Source: an uncultured Holophagaceae bacterium (lineage in GTDB: Bacteria > Acidobacteriota > Holophagae > Holophagales > Holophagaceae). Taken from it: a DNA stretch of 25,958 nucleotides. Under the pieces are notes generated by a model. That model had not been told where the DNA came from and made no database searches. It worked only from the letters and a program-made list of their open reading frames with translations. Of the stretch, positions 19,218-25,958 are shown piece by piece (within the stretch, counting starts at the first letter, position 1; every line of letters starts with the position of its first letter). The DNA is taken from assembly GCA_903927605.1 (NCBI GenBank), contig CAIYNT010000013.1:1-25958 (forward strand), in the 5' to 3' direction. Made by a program: the position numbers and the translations under genes.

Positions 19218-19378
19218 GGGCACCTCCGGGAAGGGTTGTGATCGGGGAGGGCCAGACATGCTGTTCGCGGCCCGTCACCCCACACACGAATACGTGGTCG
19301 TGGCGTTCCCATTACCCTAGCCCCAAAGGCCATTGCTTTTCATCACACCTTCCCAAAGGAAGTGCTGCCACCAGGGTG

Positions 19379-20317
19379 TCAACCCAGCTGCGCGAGGTCT
19401 TCAGGGGCCCCCAGGCTGAGCGCCGAAATCTCCACGCCCAGGTCTTTGGCCTGGCGCTTCGCCAGCCCAGCCAGCACCTTTCCTGGCCCTAGCTCCACGA
19501 AAGTCGTGACCCCCTCGCCCAGCAGCAGCTCGAGGGTCGCCTGCCATCGGACCGCTCCCGGAATCTGGCGCACCAGGCCGTCCCGCAGAGCGCCGGGGTC
19601 CGACACGGGCACGGCATCGACGTTGTTCACCAGAGGGCAGAAGGGCGCCTTGAAGTCCAGGCCACGGAGGATGGGCTCCATGTGTGCCTTGGCCGGCTCC
19701 ATGAGGGGCGAATGGAAGGGTGCGCTCACCGGCAGCTTCAGTGCTTTGCGGCCGCCCCGGGCCTTGGCGGCCTCCAGGGCCGCGTCCACGGCTTCCGCGT
19801 GGCCGGCAATGACAATCTGGCCGGGCCCATTGAAGTTCGCGGGAACCACGACCTTCCCCGTCGACCTGGCCGCCTCGACACAGCTGGCTTCCACATCCGC
19901 CAGACTCATGCCCAGCAGGGCGGCCATGGCGCCCACCCCCACGGGCACAGCCTCCTGCATGGCGCGGCCCCGTTCTCGTACCGTGCGCACCGCATCCTGG
20001 AAGCCAAGGGCCCCGAGAGCCACCAGGGCACTGTACTCCCCGAGGGAGTGCCCGGCCGCAAAGTCGGGCTTCGGCAGCCGATGGGCCCAGGCCCGAACCA
20101 CCATGATGCTGTGGGTGAGGATGGCGGGCTGGGTGTGTTCCGTGAGTTTCAGAGTCTCTTCCGGCCCCTCCGCCATCAGCTTCGACAGAGGGAAGCCCAG
20201 GGCCTCGTCGGCTTCCTGGAGCACCGCCCGGGCCGCAGGCTCAGCCTCGGCTAGAGCCATGCCCATACCCACCGCCTGGGAGCCCTGCCCCGGAAACAGC
20301 CAAGCGACCTTGCTCAT
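19379..20317 (-). CDS. fabD: Malonyl-CoA:acyl-carrier-protein transacylase
   Basis: 312 residues, the family's usual length. It moves the malonyl group from CoA to acyl-carrier protein, feeding fatty-acid elongation in the cytoplasm. Seen: WLFPGQGSQ (6-14), the nucleophile GHSLGEYSAL with Ser91, RGRAMQ (116-121) that binds the malonyl carboxylate, and SAPFHSPLM with catalytic His202, then a NNVDAVPV and ELGPGKVLAGL ending. Start ATG 20317 has GGAGG five bases upstream (GGAGGTCCC). It follows plsX on the same strand after 120 bases, which hold a long hairpin, so it may be partly uncoupled from the upstream genes. No fabG or acpP follows; fabG is at 8149-8895. Confidence 0.96.
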   Translation of the reverse strand: MSKVAWLFPGQGSQAVGMGMALAEAEPAARAVLQEADEALGFPLSKLMAEGPEETLKLTEHTQPAILTHSIMVVRAWAHRLPKPDFAAGHSLGEYSALVALGALGFQDAVRTVRERGRAMQEAVPVGVGAMAALLGMSLADVEASCVEAARSTGKVVVPANFNGPGQIVIAGHAEAVDAALEAAKARGGRKALKLPVSAPFHSPLMEPAKAHMEPILRGLDFKAPFCPLVNNVDAVPVSDPGALRDGLVRQIPGAVRWQATLELLLGEGVTTFVELGPGKVLAGLAKRQAKDLGVEISALSLGAPEDLAQLG

Positions 20318-20343
20318 GGGACCTCCAACGAATGTCTTAAATT

Positions 20344-20417
20344 AATTCACCACGAAGACGGGAAGACCACGAAGGAGGCGGGTTTATTTCGTGGTCTTCC
20401 TGTCTTCGTGGTGGATT
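20344..20417. repeat. Long near-perfect inverted repeat (hairpin) between plsX and fabD
   Basis: Left arm 20348-20373 and right arm 20388-20413, 26 bases each, match with a single G/A difference that still pairs as G-U in RNA; the loop is 14 bases. After one T-G wobble the stem extends another 3 bp to 20344 and 20417. Each arm holds the 8-mer CCACGAAG twice or its complement, so the element looks built from short tandem units. A T8 run (20416-20423) lies on the plus side. On the minus-strand transcript the stem is preceded by A8 and followed only by an A/T-rich stretch, so it is not a clean intrinsic terminator of the plsX-fabD direction. It may be an attenuator, an RNA-end stabiliser or a dispersed REP-like element. 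Confidence 0.8.
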
Positions 20418-20437
20418 TTTTTTGGTTTTCGGCTGAA

Positions 20438-21463
20438 TCAATCCTGGGGCAGCAGCAGCGCCACGCGCTCCTGGATGCGCTCGTGGAGGTGGTGCTCAGC
20501 GGCCCGCAGGGCGGCACGGATGGCGTTGCGCACGGCCTTGGCATCGCTGCGGCCATGGCCGATGATGCTCACGCCCTTCACGCCCAGCAGCGGGGCGCCG
20601 CCGTACTCCGCGTAATCGAGTTTCTTCATGAACCGCTTCATCGCCGGTTTGGCCAGCAGGCCCGCGAACTTCGTGAGAGCGCTCTCCATGAAGCTATCCC
20701 GCAGGCCGCCGATGATGCCCTCGGCCAGGGCCTCGCTGGATTTCAGCACCACGTTCCCCACAAAGCCGTCGCAGGCGATGACATCGAAGTTGCCGTTCCA
20801 GATGTCCCGACCCTCGGCATTGCCCTCGAAGCGGATTTCCAACTGGCGGAGCATGGCGGAGGCCTCCTTGGTCACGTCGGTGCCCTTGCCCTCCTCCTCG
20901 CCGACACTGAGGATGCCCACCCGGGGCCGCTCCACCCCGAGGACTTCCTCGGCGTAGACGGAACCCATCACCGCGAACTGGGCGATATGTTCGGCCCGGG
21001 ACCCCACATTGGCCCCCACATCCAACAGCACCGTGGGAGTGCCTTTCATGCTAGGCAGGACGCTAGCCAGGGCCGGTCGGTCCACGCCTTCGAGCTTCCC
21101 GATGACGAGGCTGGAAGCCACCATGGCGGCTCCCGTATGGCCCATGGACACCACGCCATGGGCCCGCCCCTCTCGCACGAGTTGGGCGGCGACCCGGATG
21201 GAGCTATCCTTTTTTTCCTTCAGGACACAGGTGGCCTTGTCCTCCATGACCACGGACTGGGAAGCGTGGACCAGCTCTACTCTGGCCAGCAATTCCGAAG
21301 TGAATCCATGCCGTTCCATTTCCGGGTGGATCCTGGCCAAGTCCCCGACCAGGAACAGGCGTAGCCCGGGCCAGGCCTCGAGGGCCTCCCGGGCGCCCAA
21401 CAGGGTGGCATGGGGAGCGTGATCCCCCCCCATGACGTCCAGTGCGATGCGATGGCCGTCCAC
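20438..21463 (-). CDS. plsX: Phosphate acyltransferase
   Basis: 341 residues, usual for PlsX, a peripheral membrane enzyme that converts acyl-ACP to acyl-phosphate for the first step of phospholipid synthesis. Seen: ALDVMGGDHAP near the N-terminus (the family signature), SMGHTGAAMVAS, LLDVGANVGSRAEHIAQFAVMG, LSVGEEEGKGTD, CDGFVGNVVLKSSE and YAEYGGAPLLGVKG with IIGHGRSD near the end, all PlsX landmarks. The start is GTG 21463, ten bases after the rpmF stop with no strong ribosome site, so translation is probably coupled. The rpmF-plsX-fabD order is conserved in many bacteria and links ribosome and membrane growth. Confidence 0.96.
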   Translation of the reverse strand: MDGHRIALDVMGGDHAPHATLLGAREALEAWPGLRLFLVGDLARIHPEMERHGFTSELLARVELVHASQSVVMEDKATCVLKEKKDSSIRVAAQLVREGRAHGVVSMGHTGAAMVASSLVIGKLEGVDRPALASVLPSMKGTPTVLLDVGANVGSRAEHIAQFAVMGSVYAEEVLGVERPRVGILSVGEEEGKGTDVTKEASAMLRQLEIRFEGNAEGRDIWNGNFDVIACDGFVGNVVLKSSEALAEGIIGGLRDSFMESALTKFAGLLAKPAMKRFMKKLDYAEYGGAPLLGVKGVSIIGHGRSDAKAVRNAIRAALRAAEHHLHERIQERVALLLPQD

Positions 21464-21473
21464 CGGCCGGCTC

Positions 21474-21659
21474 TTAAACGGACTCGGCGACGCGGACGGC
21501 CAGCTTGCCGCGGTAGAAGCCGCAGCTGGGGCAGACGCGGTGAGGCAGCTTGGGCGTCTGGCAGTTCGGGCAGGTGCTGGCGCTCATGACTTCCAGCGCG
21601 TCGTGGGTGCGCCGGCGGTCGCGGCGGGCCTTGGAATGGCGGCGCTTGGGATTCGGCAT
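21474..21659 (-). CDS. rpmF: 50S ribosomal protein L32 (zinc-binding form)
   Basis: 61 residues. Opens with MPNPKRRHSKARRDRRRTHDAL, the L32 signature, and carries a zinc ribbon CPNC (Cys30, Cys33) and CPSC (Cys43, Cys46), so it is the cysteine-containing form rather than the zinc-free paralogue. It belongs to the large ribosomal subunit. Start ATG 21659 has AGGAG 6 bases upstream. It lies between DUF177 and plsX, its usual place. Confidence 0.97.
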   Translation of the reverse strand: MPNPKRRHSKARRDRRRTHDALEVMSASTCPNCQTPKLPHRVCPSCGFYRGKLAVRVAESV

Positions 21660-21703
21660 GGCTTGCTCCTAGGGATAGAACGCAAAGTTCCAGGTTAAGG
21701 GTT

Positions 21704-22237
21704 TCAGGATTCGGGGTCCAGCTTGATTCCCGCCAGGGCCTTCGTCAGGGCCTGATTGAGGGCCGACGGGACAAGGGCCGTCGTGGGCTGGCAGTGGCAG
21801 GGCCCCTTGTTCCAGTTCTTGCCACAGTTGGGGCAGAGCCCCTTGCAATCCTCGGCGCAGAGGGGATGCATGGGGGCCTGGAGCTCAAACTGCTCACGCA
21901 CCAGTTCCGCCTCGTCCAGGCTGTCCTCTGGCAGGAAGACCACGTCCAGGTCCTGGGAGCCCAAGGTGTAGGACCCCCGGCCCACGAGATCCGCATCCTT
22001 GCTGCCCAGGAACTGGCTCTCGACCACCAGGGGCCGATCCAGGGGCGCCAGACAGCGACTGCAGGCGCCCTGCCAGATGGCCTGGCCCTTCACCTCGAGG
22101 AACACGTCGCCATCGGAAGCCAGGGCGAAAACCGACCAGGTCAGATCCCGCATGGATACTCCGCCCTCCAGCTCCACTTGCTTGGTGGAACCATTCAGGC
22201 GCAGGCCCTCCGAGGGCAGTTTGTAGAGATCAATCAC
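21704..22237 (-). CDS. DUF177 (YceD-like) protein, large rRNA accumulation factor
   Basis: 177 residues. The family's two cysteine regions are present: CSRCLAPL (Cys59, Cys62) and the C-terminal HPLCAEDCKGLCPNCGKNWNKGPC cluster (Cys127, 131, 135, 138, 147, 149). Position directly before rpmF is the normal context; in E. coli and plants family members affect 23S rRNA accumulation. The start is GTG 22237, which overlaps the upstream pilin-like gene's stop as GTGA; there is 44 bases to rpmF. Function in this organism is by family analogy. Confidence 0.88.
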   Translation of the reverse strand: MIDLYKLPSEGLRLNGSTKQVELEGGVSMRDLTWSVFALASDGDVFLEVKGQAIWQGACSRCLAPLDRPLVVESQFLGSKDADLVGRGSYTLGSQDLDVVFLPEDSLDEAELVREQFELQAPMHPLCAEDCKGLCPNCGKNWNKGPCHCQPTTALVPSALNQALTKALAGIKLDPES

Positions 22238-22737
22238 TTCGGGGCTCCGGCACCACCGGCGGGGCCATCGGGGCTCGGAGCCGCACTACCCTTGGGAGTG
22301 TTGCTCACGGGAGAAGAGCCCTTCACATCCCCGGGCGTGCGGAGGATGGGACCGGCGTCTTCCTGGTTGTTGGGATCTCCGGTGCACTTCAGTTCGTAGG
22401 TGCCCTTGCTGGACTTGCCCTCATAGGGTTGCCCGAAGGGGTCCTGGGCCGACATGCCAACCTTGATGAGGCTTTCCTTCACCAGACTGGAGTTGTTGTC
22501 GATCATGGCGTCGAAACTGCCGAAATCCGGGAAATAACCGTGCTTCAGATAGTACTGATCGAGGCCCTCGGCCACGATCTTCAGGTCATCCTGGGCCTTG
22601 AGGTAACGGGCCTGGGCCGAGTGCTTGCGATACTGGGAGAACCCCAGCGTGCCCAGCACGGCGATGATCATCATCGCCACCAGCAGTTCCAGCAGCGAGA
22701 AGCCTTGGGCCTTGCGACGGGCATTGGACGGAGTCAT
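22234..22737 (-). CDS. Type IV pilin-like / type II secretion pseudopilin (GspG-like)
   Basis: 167 residues. A short basic leader (1-12) ends at Gly12, followed by FSLLELLVAMMIIAVLG: Phe13 would be methylated after prepilin-peptidase cleavage and Glu17 is the conserved +5 residue. The hydrophobic helix is followed by a pilin-like region with ARYLKAQDDLKIVAEGLDQYYLKHGYFP and AQDPFGQPYEG, a motif typical of GspG and related minor pilins. The last 30 residues are low-complexity (Ser/Pro/Gly/Ala) and unlike GspG. Start ATG 22737 gives a normal leader but has a weak ribosome site; ATGs at 22821 and 22830 (the latter overlapping the pilR-like stop, with AAGGAGG near) would give leaders of about 40 or more residues. 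The frame between 22738 and 22830 has unbiased third positions, favouring the shorter start. Confidence 0.82.
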   Translation of the reverse strand: MTPSNARRKAQGFSLLELLVAMMIIAVLGTLGFSQYRKHSAQARYLKAQDDLKIVAEGLDQYYLKHGYFPDFGSFDAMIDNNSSLVKESLIKVGMSAQDPFGQPYEGKSSKGTYELKCTGDPNNQEDAGPILRTPGDVKGSSPVSNTPKGSAAPSPDGPAGGAGAPK

Positions 22738-22778
22738 GGTCGGGATCCGGGGAGAGGGCTCGTCTGCGGGGCATCCGA

Positions 22779-22794
22779 GCGTTCCAGTGTGCCA
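22779..22794 (-). promoter_or_regulatory. Sigma-54-like promoter element before the pilin-like gene (imperfect)
   Basis: On the minus strand TGGCAC (22794-22789) is a perfect -24 element; the -12 GC occurs as ACGC (22782-22779), one base too far for the canonical spacing. It lies about 42 bases before the chosen pilin start and just after a sigma-54 activator gene. A spacing error usually abolishes sigma-54 promoters, so this is suggestive only. Confidence 0.28.
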
Positions 22795-22826
22795 GAAAGG
22801 GCTGGAAAAGCAAGCATTCATGGGCT

Positions 22827-24278
22827 TCATGCCTCCTTCGCGCCTTCGGTTCCGCTCCCCTCGTCCACCACCAGGGCCGGGAAGTCCGCAGGCCAGGGGA
22901 ATTCCTTGGGAAGGGCCTCCAGGCCGCCGAGTTCTGCCAGCCAGTACCGGTAGGCCCGGAAGCTCATGCCCAGCCTTTTGCCCGCCTTGGTCTTGACGCC
23001 CCCGACCTCGTCCAGGGCTCGGCGGAGGAAGTGTCCCTTCAGGGCCTGGATCCAGGCCTCAAGATCGAACCCCTCAGAGGGAATGACCAGGGGCGCGGGC
23101 CGCTCCGCCTCCGCTTGGCCGGACTGGCCGAATCCTTCTGGCAGCAGGTCCCGGGTGATGGGCCCTCCAGGATTGAGCGCCACGCAGCGCTCCATGAGGT
23201 TCTCCAGTTCGCGGACATTGCCCGGAAAGCGGTAGCAGAGCAGCTGGGACATCGCCTCGGGGTGCAGTTGCATGGGCGGTTTGCCCAGCTTCAGGCAGGA
23301 GCGGCGGATGAAGTGCTCCGCCAGCACGGGCAGGTCTTCCGGCCGCTCCCGCAGGGGCGGCAACTCGATCTGGAGGATGTTCAGGCGGTAGAAAAGGTCC
23401 TCACGGAAGTCCCCAGCTTCAGCTCGGGCTCGGAGATTGCGATTGGTGGCGGCGATGACCCGGACATCCACGGCCCGTTCCTCCGTGGCCCCAAGCCGGC
23501 GGAACCGGCGCTCCTGGAGGACCCGCAGCAGCTTCACCTGGAGGGCCAGAGGCATCTCACCGATCTCGTCGAGGAAGAGGATGCCGCCGCCGGCTTCCTC
23601 GAAAAGGCCGCGCTTCATGGCGCTGGCGCCGGTGAAGGCCCCCTTCTCGAACCCGAACAGCTCACTTTCCAGGAGAGCCTCGGGGAGTGCGCCACAGTTC
23701 ACGGCCACAAACGGCCCCTGGACGCGGTCGGAATAACGGTGAATGAGCCGGGCCACCACCTCCTTGCCGGTGCCGCTCTCGCCCGTCAGCAGGACAGTGC
23801 TGTCAGCCCTGGAGACCTTGCCGATGAGGGCGTTGATCTTGCGCATGATGGGACCCACACCTACCAGCTCGCCCAGGTCCGAGGGCGGCTCAGCCTCGGG
23901 CTCCGCGGCGGCGAGCAGACCCTTGAGCGAGGCGATGAGCTCCTCATGCTTGAAGGGTTTGGTGATGAAGTCCACGGCCCCCTGGTTCAAGGCCTGGACC
24001 GTGGTTTCGGTGGTGGCGTAGGCGGTCATGATGACCACCGGTGTTTCCAGGCCCTGCTCCTTCATCCAGGTGAGCAACTCGATGCCGGAGCCATCCTTGA
24101 GCTTCAGATCGGAGAGCACCCCATCGAAGGTGGTTTCCCGCAGGGCCCGCTGGCCCTCCTCGATGCCCGACGCTGCCTCGCAACGGAATCCCGCCCCTTC
24201 CAAGGCTAGGGTCAGCACCTCCCGAAGACCTGGTTCGTCCTCCACCAGCAGGATCCGTTGGGTCGAGGCAAGGGTCAT
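22827..24278 (-). CDS. Sigma-54-dependent response regulator (NtrC/PilR family)
   Basis: 483 residues. Receiver domain (about 8-122) with acidic VEDEPG, phosphoacceptor Asp57 (GVLSDLKLKDG), Thr85 and Lys108 (TKPF). AAA+ domain: Walker A GESGTGKE (166-173), GAFTGA loop (213-218) that touches sigma-54, Walker B GGILFLDEIGE (231-241), and arginine finger region (FREDLFYRLN). C-terminal Fis-type helix-turn-helix (about 416-450) where MSFRAYRYWLAEL is the recognition end; a proline/acid-rich tail follows. It activates sigma-54 RNA polymerase at upstream sites when phosphorylated. The pilin-like gene directly downstream, overlapping by 4 bases (ATGA) if its longest start is used, suggests a PilR-type role; but no PilS kinase is adjacent, so its partner is unidentified. 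Start ATG 24278 has only AGG six bases upstream. Confidence 0.9.
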   Translation of the reverse strand: MTLASTQRILLVEDEPGLREVLTLALEGAGFRCEAASGIEEGQRALRETTFDGVLSDLKLKDGSGIELLTWMKEQGLETPVVIMTAYATTETTVQALNQGAVDFITKPFKHEELIASLKGLLAAAEPEAEPPSDLGELVGVGPIMRKINALIGKVSRADSTVLLTGESGTGKEVVARLIHRYSDRVQGPFVAVNCGALPEALLESELFGFEKGAFTGASAMKRGLFEEAGGGILFLDEIGEMPLALQVKLLRVLQERRFRRLGATEERAVDVRVIAATNRNLRARAEAGDFREDLFYRLNILQIELPPLRERPEDLPVLAEHFIRRSCLKLGKPPMQLHPEAMSQLLCYRFPGNVRELENLMERCVALNPGGPITRDLLPEGFGQSGQAEAERPAPLVIPSEGFDLEAWIQALKGHFLRRALDEVGGVKTKAGKRLGMSFRAYRYWLAELGGLEALPKEFPWPADFPALVVDEGSGTEGAKEA

Positions 24279-24337
24279 GGCAACCTGTGAATATGACGCG
24301 TTGGGTTAGTCATCCTATCCTGAACCTTAGGGGTCCC

Positions 24338-25456
24338 GTGAAGCATGTTGTGTTCGCCCACCGGAAGCTGTCCTTCGGGGGTGGCGAGCGGGTGCTGCTG
24401 GAACAGGTGGCGGCCCTGGCGGAGCTGCCGTTGAAAGTGTCGGTGCTTTTCCGCAAGGAGCCGGGGAAACGCGACATCGAACCCGAACTGCGCGAACGCA
24501 ACCCCAATGTGGCCGATGTGATCCACCTGCCCGGTGCGGTGGGTGCATTCCGCTGGCTGTGGCGGACCCAGCCGGACCTCCTGGTCCTTTGCAACCACAA
24601 GGGAGTGCAGCGCGCCCTGCCCTGGTTGGCCCGCCTGAGGCACAGGATTCCCTGCGTCCTCACGCTGCACGAGCACTACGAGCGCCACCTGCGCAAGTAC
24701 CGGGGCGTCCGGAACCTCGTGGACCGCTGGATCTGCACCTACGATTTCACCGCCGCCGTGGGGGCACACCTCAGCCAGGCGCCATGCAGCATCATCCACC
24801 CGCTCTATCCCCGGGCGGAAGTGGAACCTGCCCATGATGAGGGTCGGCGCGCAGCGCGGCGCGCGCTGCGCGTACCAGAAAATTCGGTGGTGGTGGGATA
24901 TGCCGGGCAGATGGATGCTCGGAAGGCCACCTCTGACGTGGTCTGCTTCGCCTCCCGGCTTCGCGAGCAGTTGAATCGTCCGCTCCACTTGCTCCTGGCG
25001 GGTCGCGAAGACCCGGGCTACGCCCAAGAGATCCAGGACGCCCTCGAAGACGAGCGGATGTCGGGCCAATGCACCCGCACAGGGCCGCTGAAGAATCTTT
25101 CGCCCGCCTTCACCGCCCTGGATCTCTACGTCATGACCAGTCGGAACGAAGGGTTCTTCCCCATCGCCCTCATCGAAGCCCTCGAACGCGGCGTGCCGGT
25201 GCTGGCCCCGACGGTGGGCGGCATCGGCACCGTGCTGAAGGATGGCGAGGGCGGTTTCCTCCTGCAGAAACCGGATGACCGCCGACCCGTGCCGGAACCC
25301 GTGCTGTTGGCCGCCGCGGCCCGGCTCGCCCCCCTGTTGGCGGATGCCAATGGATGGGAGGTCCAGCGGGCAAAGGCCCATGCCTTCGGCACATCGCTGA
25401 CCCGAAACTACGATGCCGCGGCGAAGTTCCGCGAGGTGGTGGCGCCATGGCTGTAG
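24338..25456 (+). CDS. Glycosyltransferase, GT4-like (GT-B fold)
   Basis: 372 residues. N-terminal half with KLSFGGGERVLLEQ (11-23; the glycine-rich acceptor loop), LVLCNHKG, and VLTLHEHYERHL; C-terminal half with VVGYAGQMDARKA (185-197) and the nucleotide-sugar-binding region MTSRNEGFFPIALIEALERGVPVLAPTVGG. The conserved acidic pair is Glu271 and Glu280, with 8 rather than the usual 7 residues between, owing to an extra Phe. It likely adds a sugar to a lipopolysaccharide or capsule intermediate at the cytoplasmic face. Start GTG 24338 has AGGGG upstream and gives a family-like MKHVVFAHRKL opening; upstream codons in frame (GTG 24287) are unlikely. It is divergent from the pilR-like gene and only 46 bases before the next glycosyltransferase. 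Confidence 0.82.
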   Translation: MKHVVFAHRKLSFGGGERVLLEQVAALAELPLKVSVLFRKEPGKRDIEPELRERNPNVADVIHLPGAVGAFRWLWRTQPDLLVLCNHKGVQRALPWLARLRHRIPCVLTLHEHYERHLRKYRGVRNLVDRWICTYDFTAAVGAHLSQAPCSIIHPLYPRAEVEPAHDEGRRAARRALRVPENSVVVGYAGQMDARKATSDVVCFASRLREQLNRPLHLLLAGREDPGYAQEIQDALEDERMSGQCTRTGPLKNLSPAFTALDLYVMTSRNEGFFPIALIEALERGVPVLAPTVGGIGTVLKDGEGGFLLQKPDDRRPVPEPVLLAAAARLAPLLADANGWEVQRAKAHAFGTSLTRNYDAAAKFREVVAPWL

Positions 25457-25502
25457 GCGATAGGCTGTGGGCCGTGGGGCACTCTCTCCGAAGGGTCGCT
25501 GA

Positions 25503-25958
25503 ATGAGCGCTGTGATTCCCGACCATGCCACCTGGGTGCGCTTCCCGCGATTTATCGGGGACGCCGCCATGCAGTTGCCCGTGCTGCGCCTGCTAAGAGA
25601 GATCGGGGTCGGTCCCATCGTCGTGTGGGGACCGAAGCTCACCGTGGGCCTGGTGGAGGGCACCTGGTTCTGCGATGCAGCCCGACCGGATGAGGGAAAA
25701 CCCGGTCCCTTCGCCATGGCCCGGATCCTGAGGCAGCACCAGGCGGTGCGAAGCATCCACTTCCCGAAATCCCTGCGCCCCGCCCTGGCGGCCTGGCTGG
25801 CCCGGGTACCCGAGCGCATCGGCGTGGACGAAAGTTTGGCGGGGCCCTTCAACACCCACAGCGGCCCCTTCTGGAAGGCGGAGGGGCCCTTCCTCCTCCG
25901 TTACCACGCGGTGCTGGCGCGGCGCTGGCCGGATCTGCCACCCATGCCCCACGCGGAT
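25503..25958 (+). CDS. Heptosyltransferase-like glycosyltransferase (GT9), C-terminus outside window
   Basis: 152 residues visible. The N-terminus reads TWVRFPRFIGDAAMQLPVLRLLRE, matching the start of ADP-heptose:lipopolysaccharide heptosyltransferases (VR.P.W.GDA.M.LP.L..LR), followed by a first Rossmann-like strand (PIVVWGPKLTVGLVEG) and SIHFPKSLRPALAAWLARVPERIGVD. Family members have about 340 residues, so more than half is missing. It probably adds a core sugar to lipopolysaccharide, in step with the glycosyltransferase 46 bases upstream. ATG 25503 has GAAGGG about 8 bases upstream. Confidence 0.8.
   Translation, partial: MSAVIPDHATWVRFPRFIGDAAMQLPVLRLLREIGVGPIVVWGPKLTVGLVEGTWFCDAARPDEGKPGPFAMARILRQHQAVRSIHFPKSLRPALAAWLARVPERIGVDESLAGPFNTHSGPFWKAEGPFLLRYHAVLARRWPDLPPMPHAD

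Noticed and set aside
18219..19241. Plus-strand open frame of 340 codons opposite korA
   Set aside because: Antisense shadow of the korA gene; its translation (Gly/His/Leu-rich) has no recognisable domain, whereas the opposite frame has complete KorA motifs.
23031..24209. Plus-strand open frame of 392 codons opposite the PilR-like gene
   Set aside because: Mirror of a high-GC coding strand; no motif, while the minus strand carries intact Walker A, GAFTGA and Walker B.
24275..25855. Minus-strand open frame of 526 codons over both glycosyltransferases
   Set aside because: It spans two genes on the opposite strand and has no coherent domain; GT4 and GT9 features on the plus strand are clear.

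Overview
The window is about 26 kb of dense, GC-rich bacterial chromosome with 24 protein-coding genes (the first and last run off the ends), no RNA genes, no insertion sequences, no CRISPR and no gene-free stretch above 300 bases. It suggests a Gram-negative bacterium: a TolC-type outer-membrane factor, an outer-membrane barrel, a heptosyltransferase-like protein, and a type IV/type II pilin-like gene. A ferredoxin-dependent 2-oxoacid oxidoreductase next to a rubrerythrin/ferritin-like protein and a lactate permease fit an anaerobic or microaerobic heterotroph. The overall flavour (GC-rich Gram-negative, lactate use, KorAB, c-type haem protein, the DUF177-rpmF-plsX-fabD block) is compatible with Acidobacteriota of the Holophaga/Geothrix kind, but that placement is inference from general impression, not from a marker gene.

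Layout. 1-1148 (-): L-lactate permease, C-terminus outside the window. 1430-3528 (+): outer-membrane barrel protein and exonuclease VII large subunit, overlapping by 4 bases. 3579-6173 (+): hybrid histidine kinase with a solute-binding-type sensor. 6207-8895 (-): FabG ketoreductase followed by a membrane-bound SpoIIE-type phosphatase. 9032-9460 (+): small secreted Cys/His protein, meeting head-on a secreted alpha/beta hydrolase (9461-10450, -). 10565-15269 (+): marR - tolC - emrA - emrB, a complete self-regulated tripartite drug-efflux cassette. 15345-15998 (+): membrane-anchored protein with one CxxCH haem motif. 16002-19217 (-): korA - korB - ferritin-like operon. 19379-24278 (-): pilR-like sigma-54 activator, pilin-like gene, DUF177, rpmF, plsX, fabD, nearly all overlapping or within a few bases, ending with a long hairpin between plsX and fabD. 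24338-25958 (+): two cell-envelope glycosyltransferases.

How the parts work together. FabD, PlsX and FabG belong to fatty-acid and phospholipid synthesis; DUF177 and L32 couple ribosome assembly to that block as in many bacteria. KorA/KorB make an oxygen-sensitive ferredoxin-reducing enzyme and the diiron-like protein downstream probably protects it. MarR very likely controls its own promoter, the efflux genes and possibly the divergent hydrolase, from a shared 114-base region holding a near-consensus promoter (TTGACA-N17-TATATT) and an inverted repeat.

I found no clear new multi-gene system. The best leads are an almost perfect 26-bp-arm hairpin built of internally repeated 8-mers between plsX and fabD (possible dispersed repeat family), the small secreted C-x10-H-x2-C-x3-C protein, the mono-haem membrane protein, and a sigma-54-like element between the PilR-like gene and the pilin-like gene.
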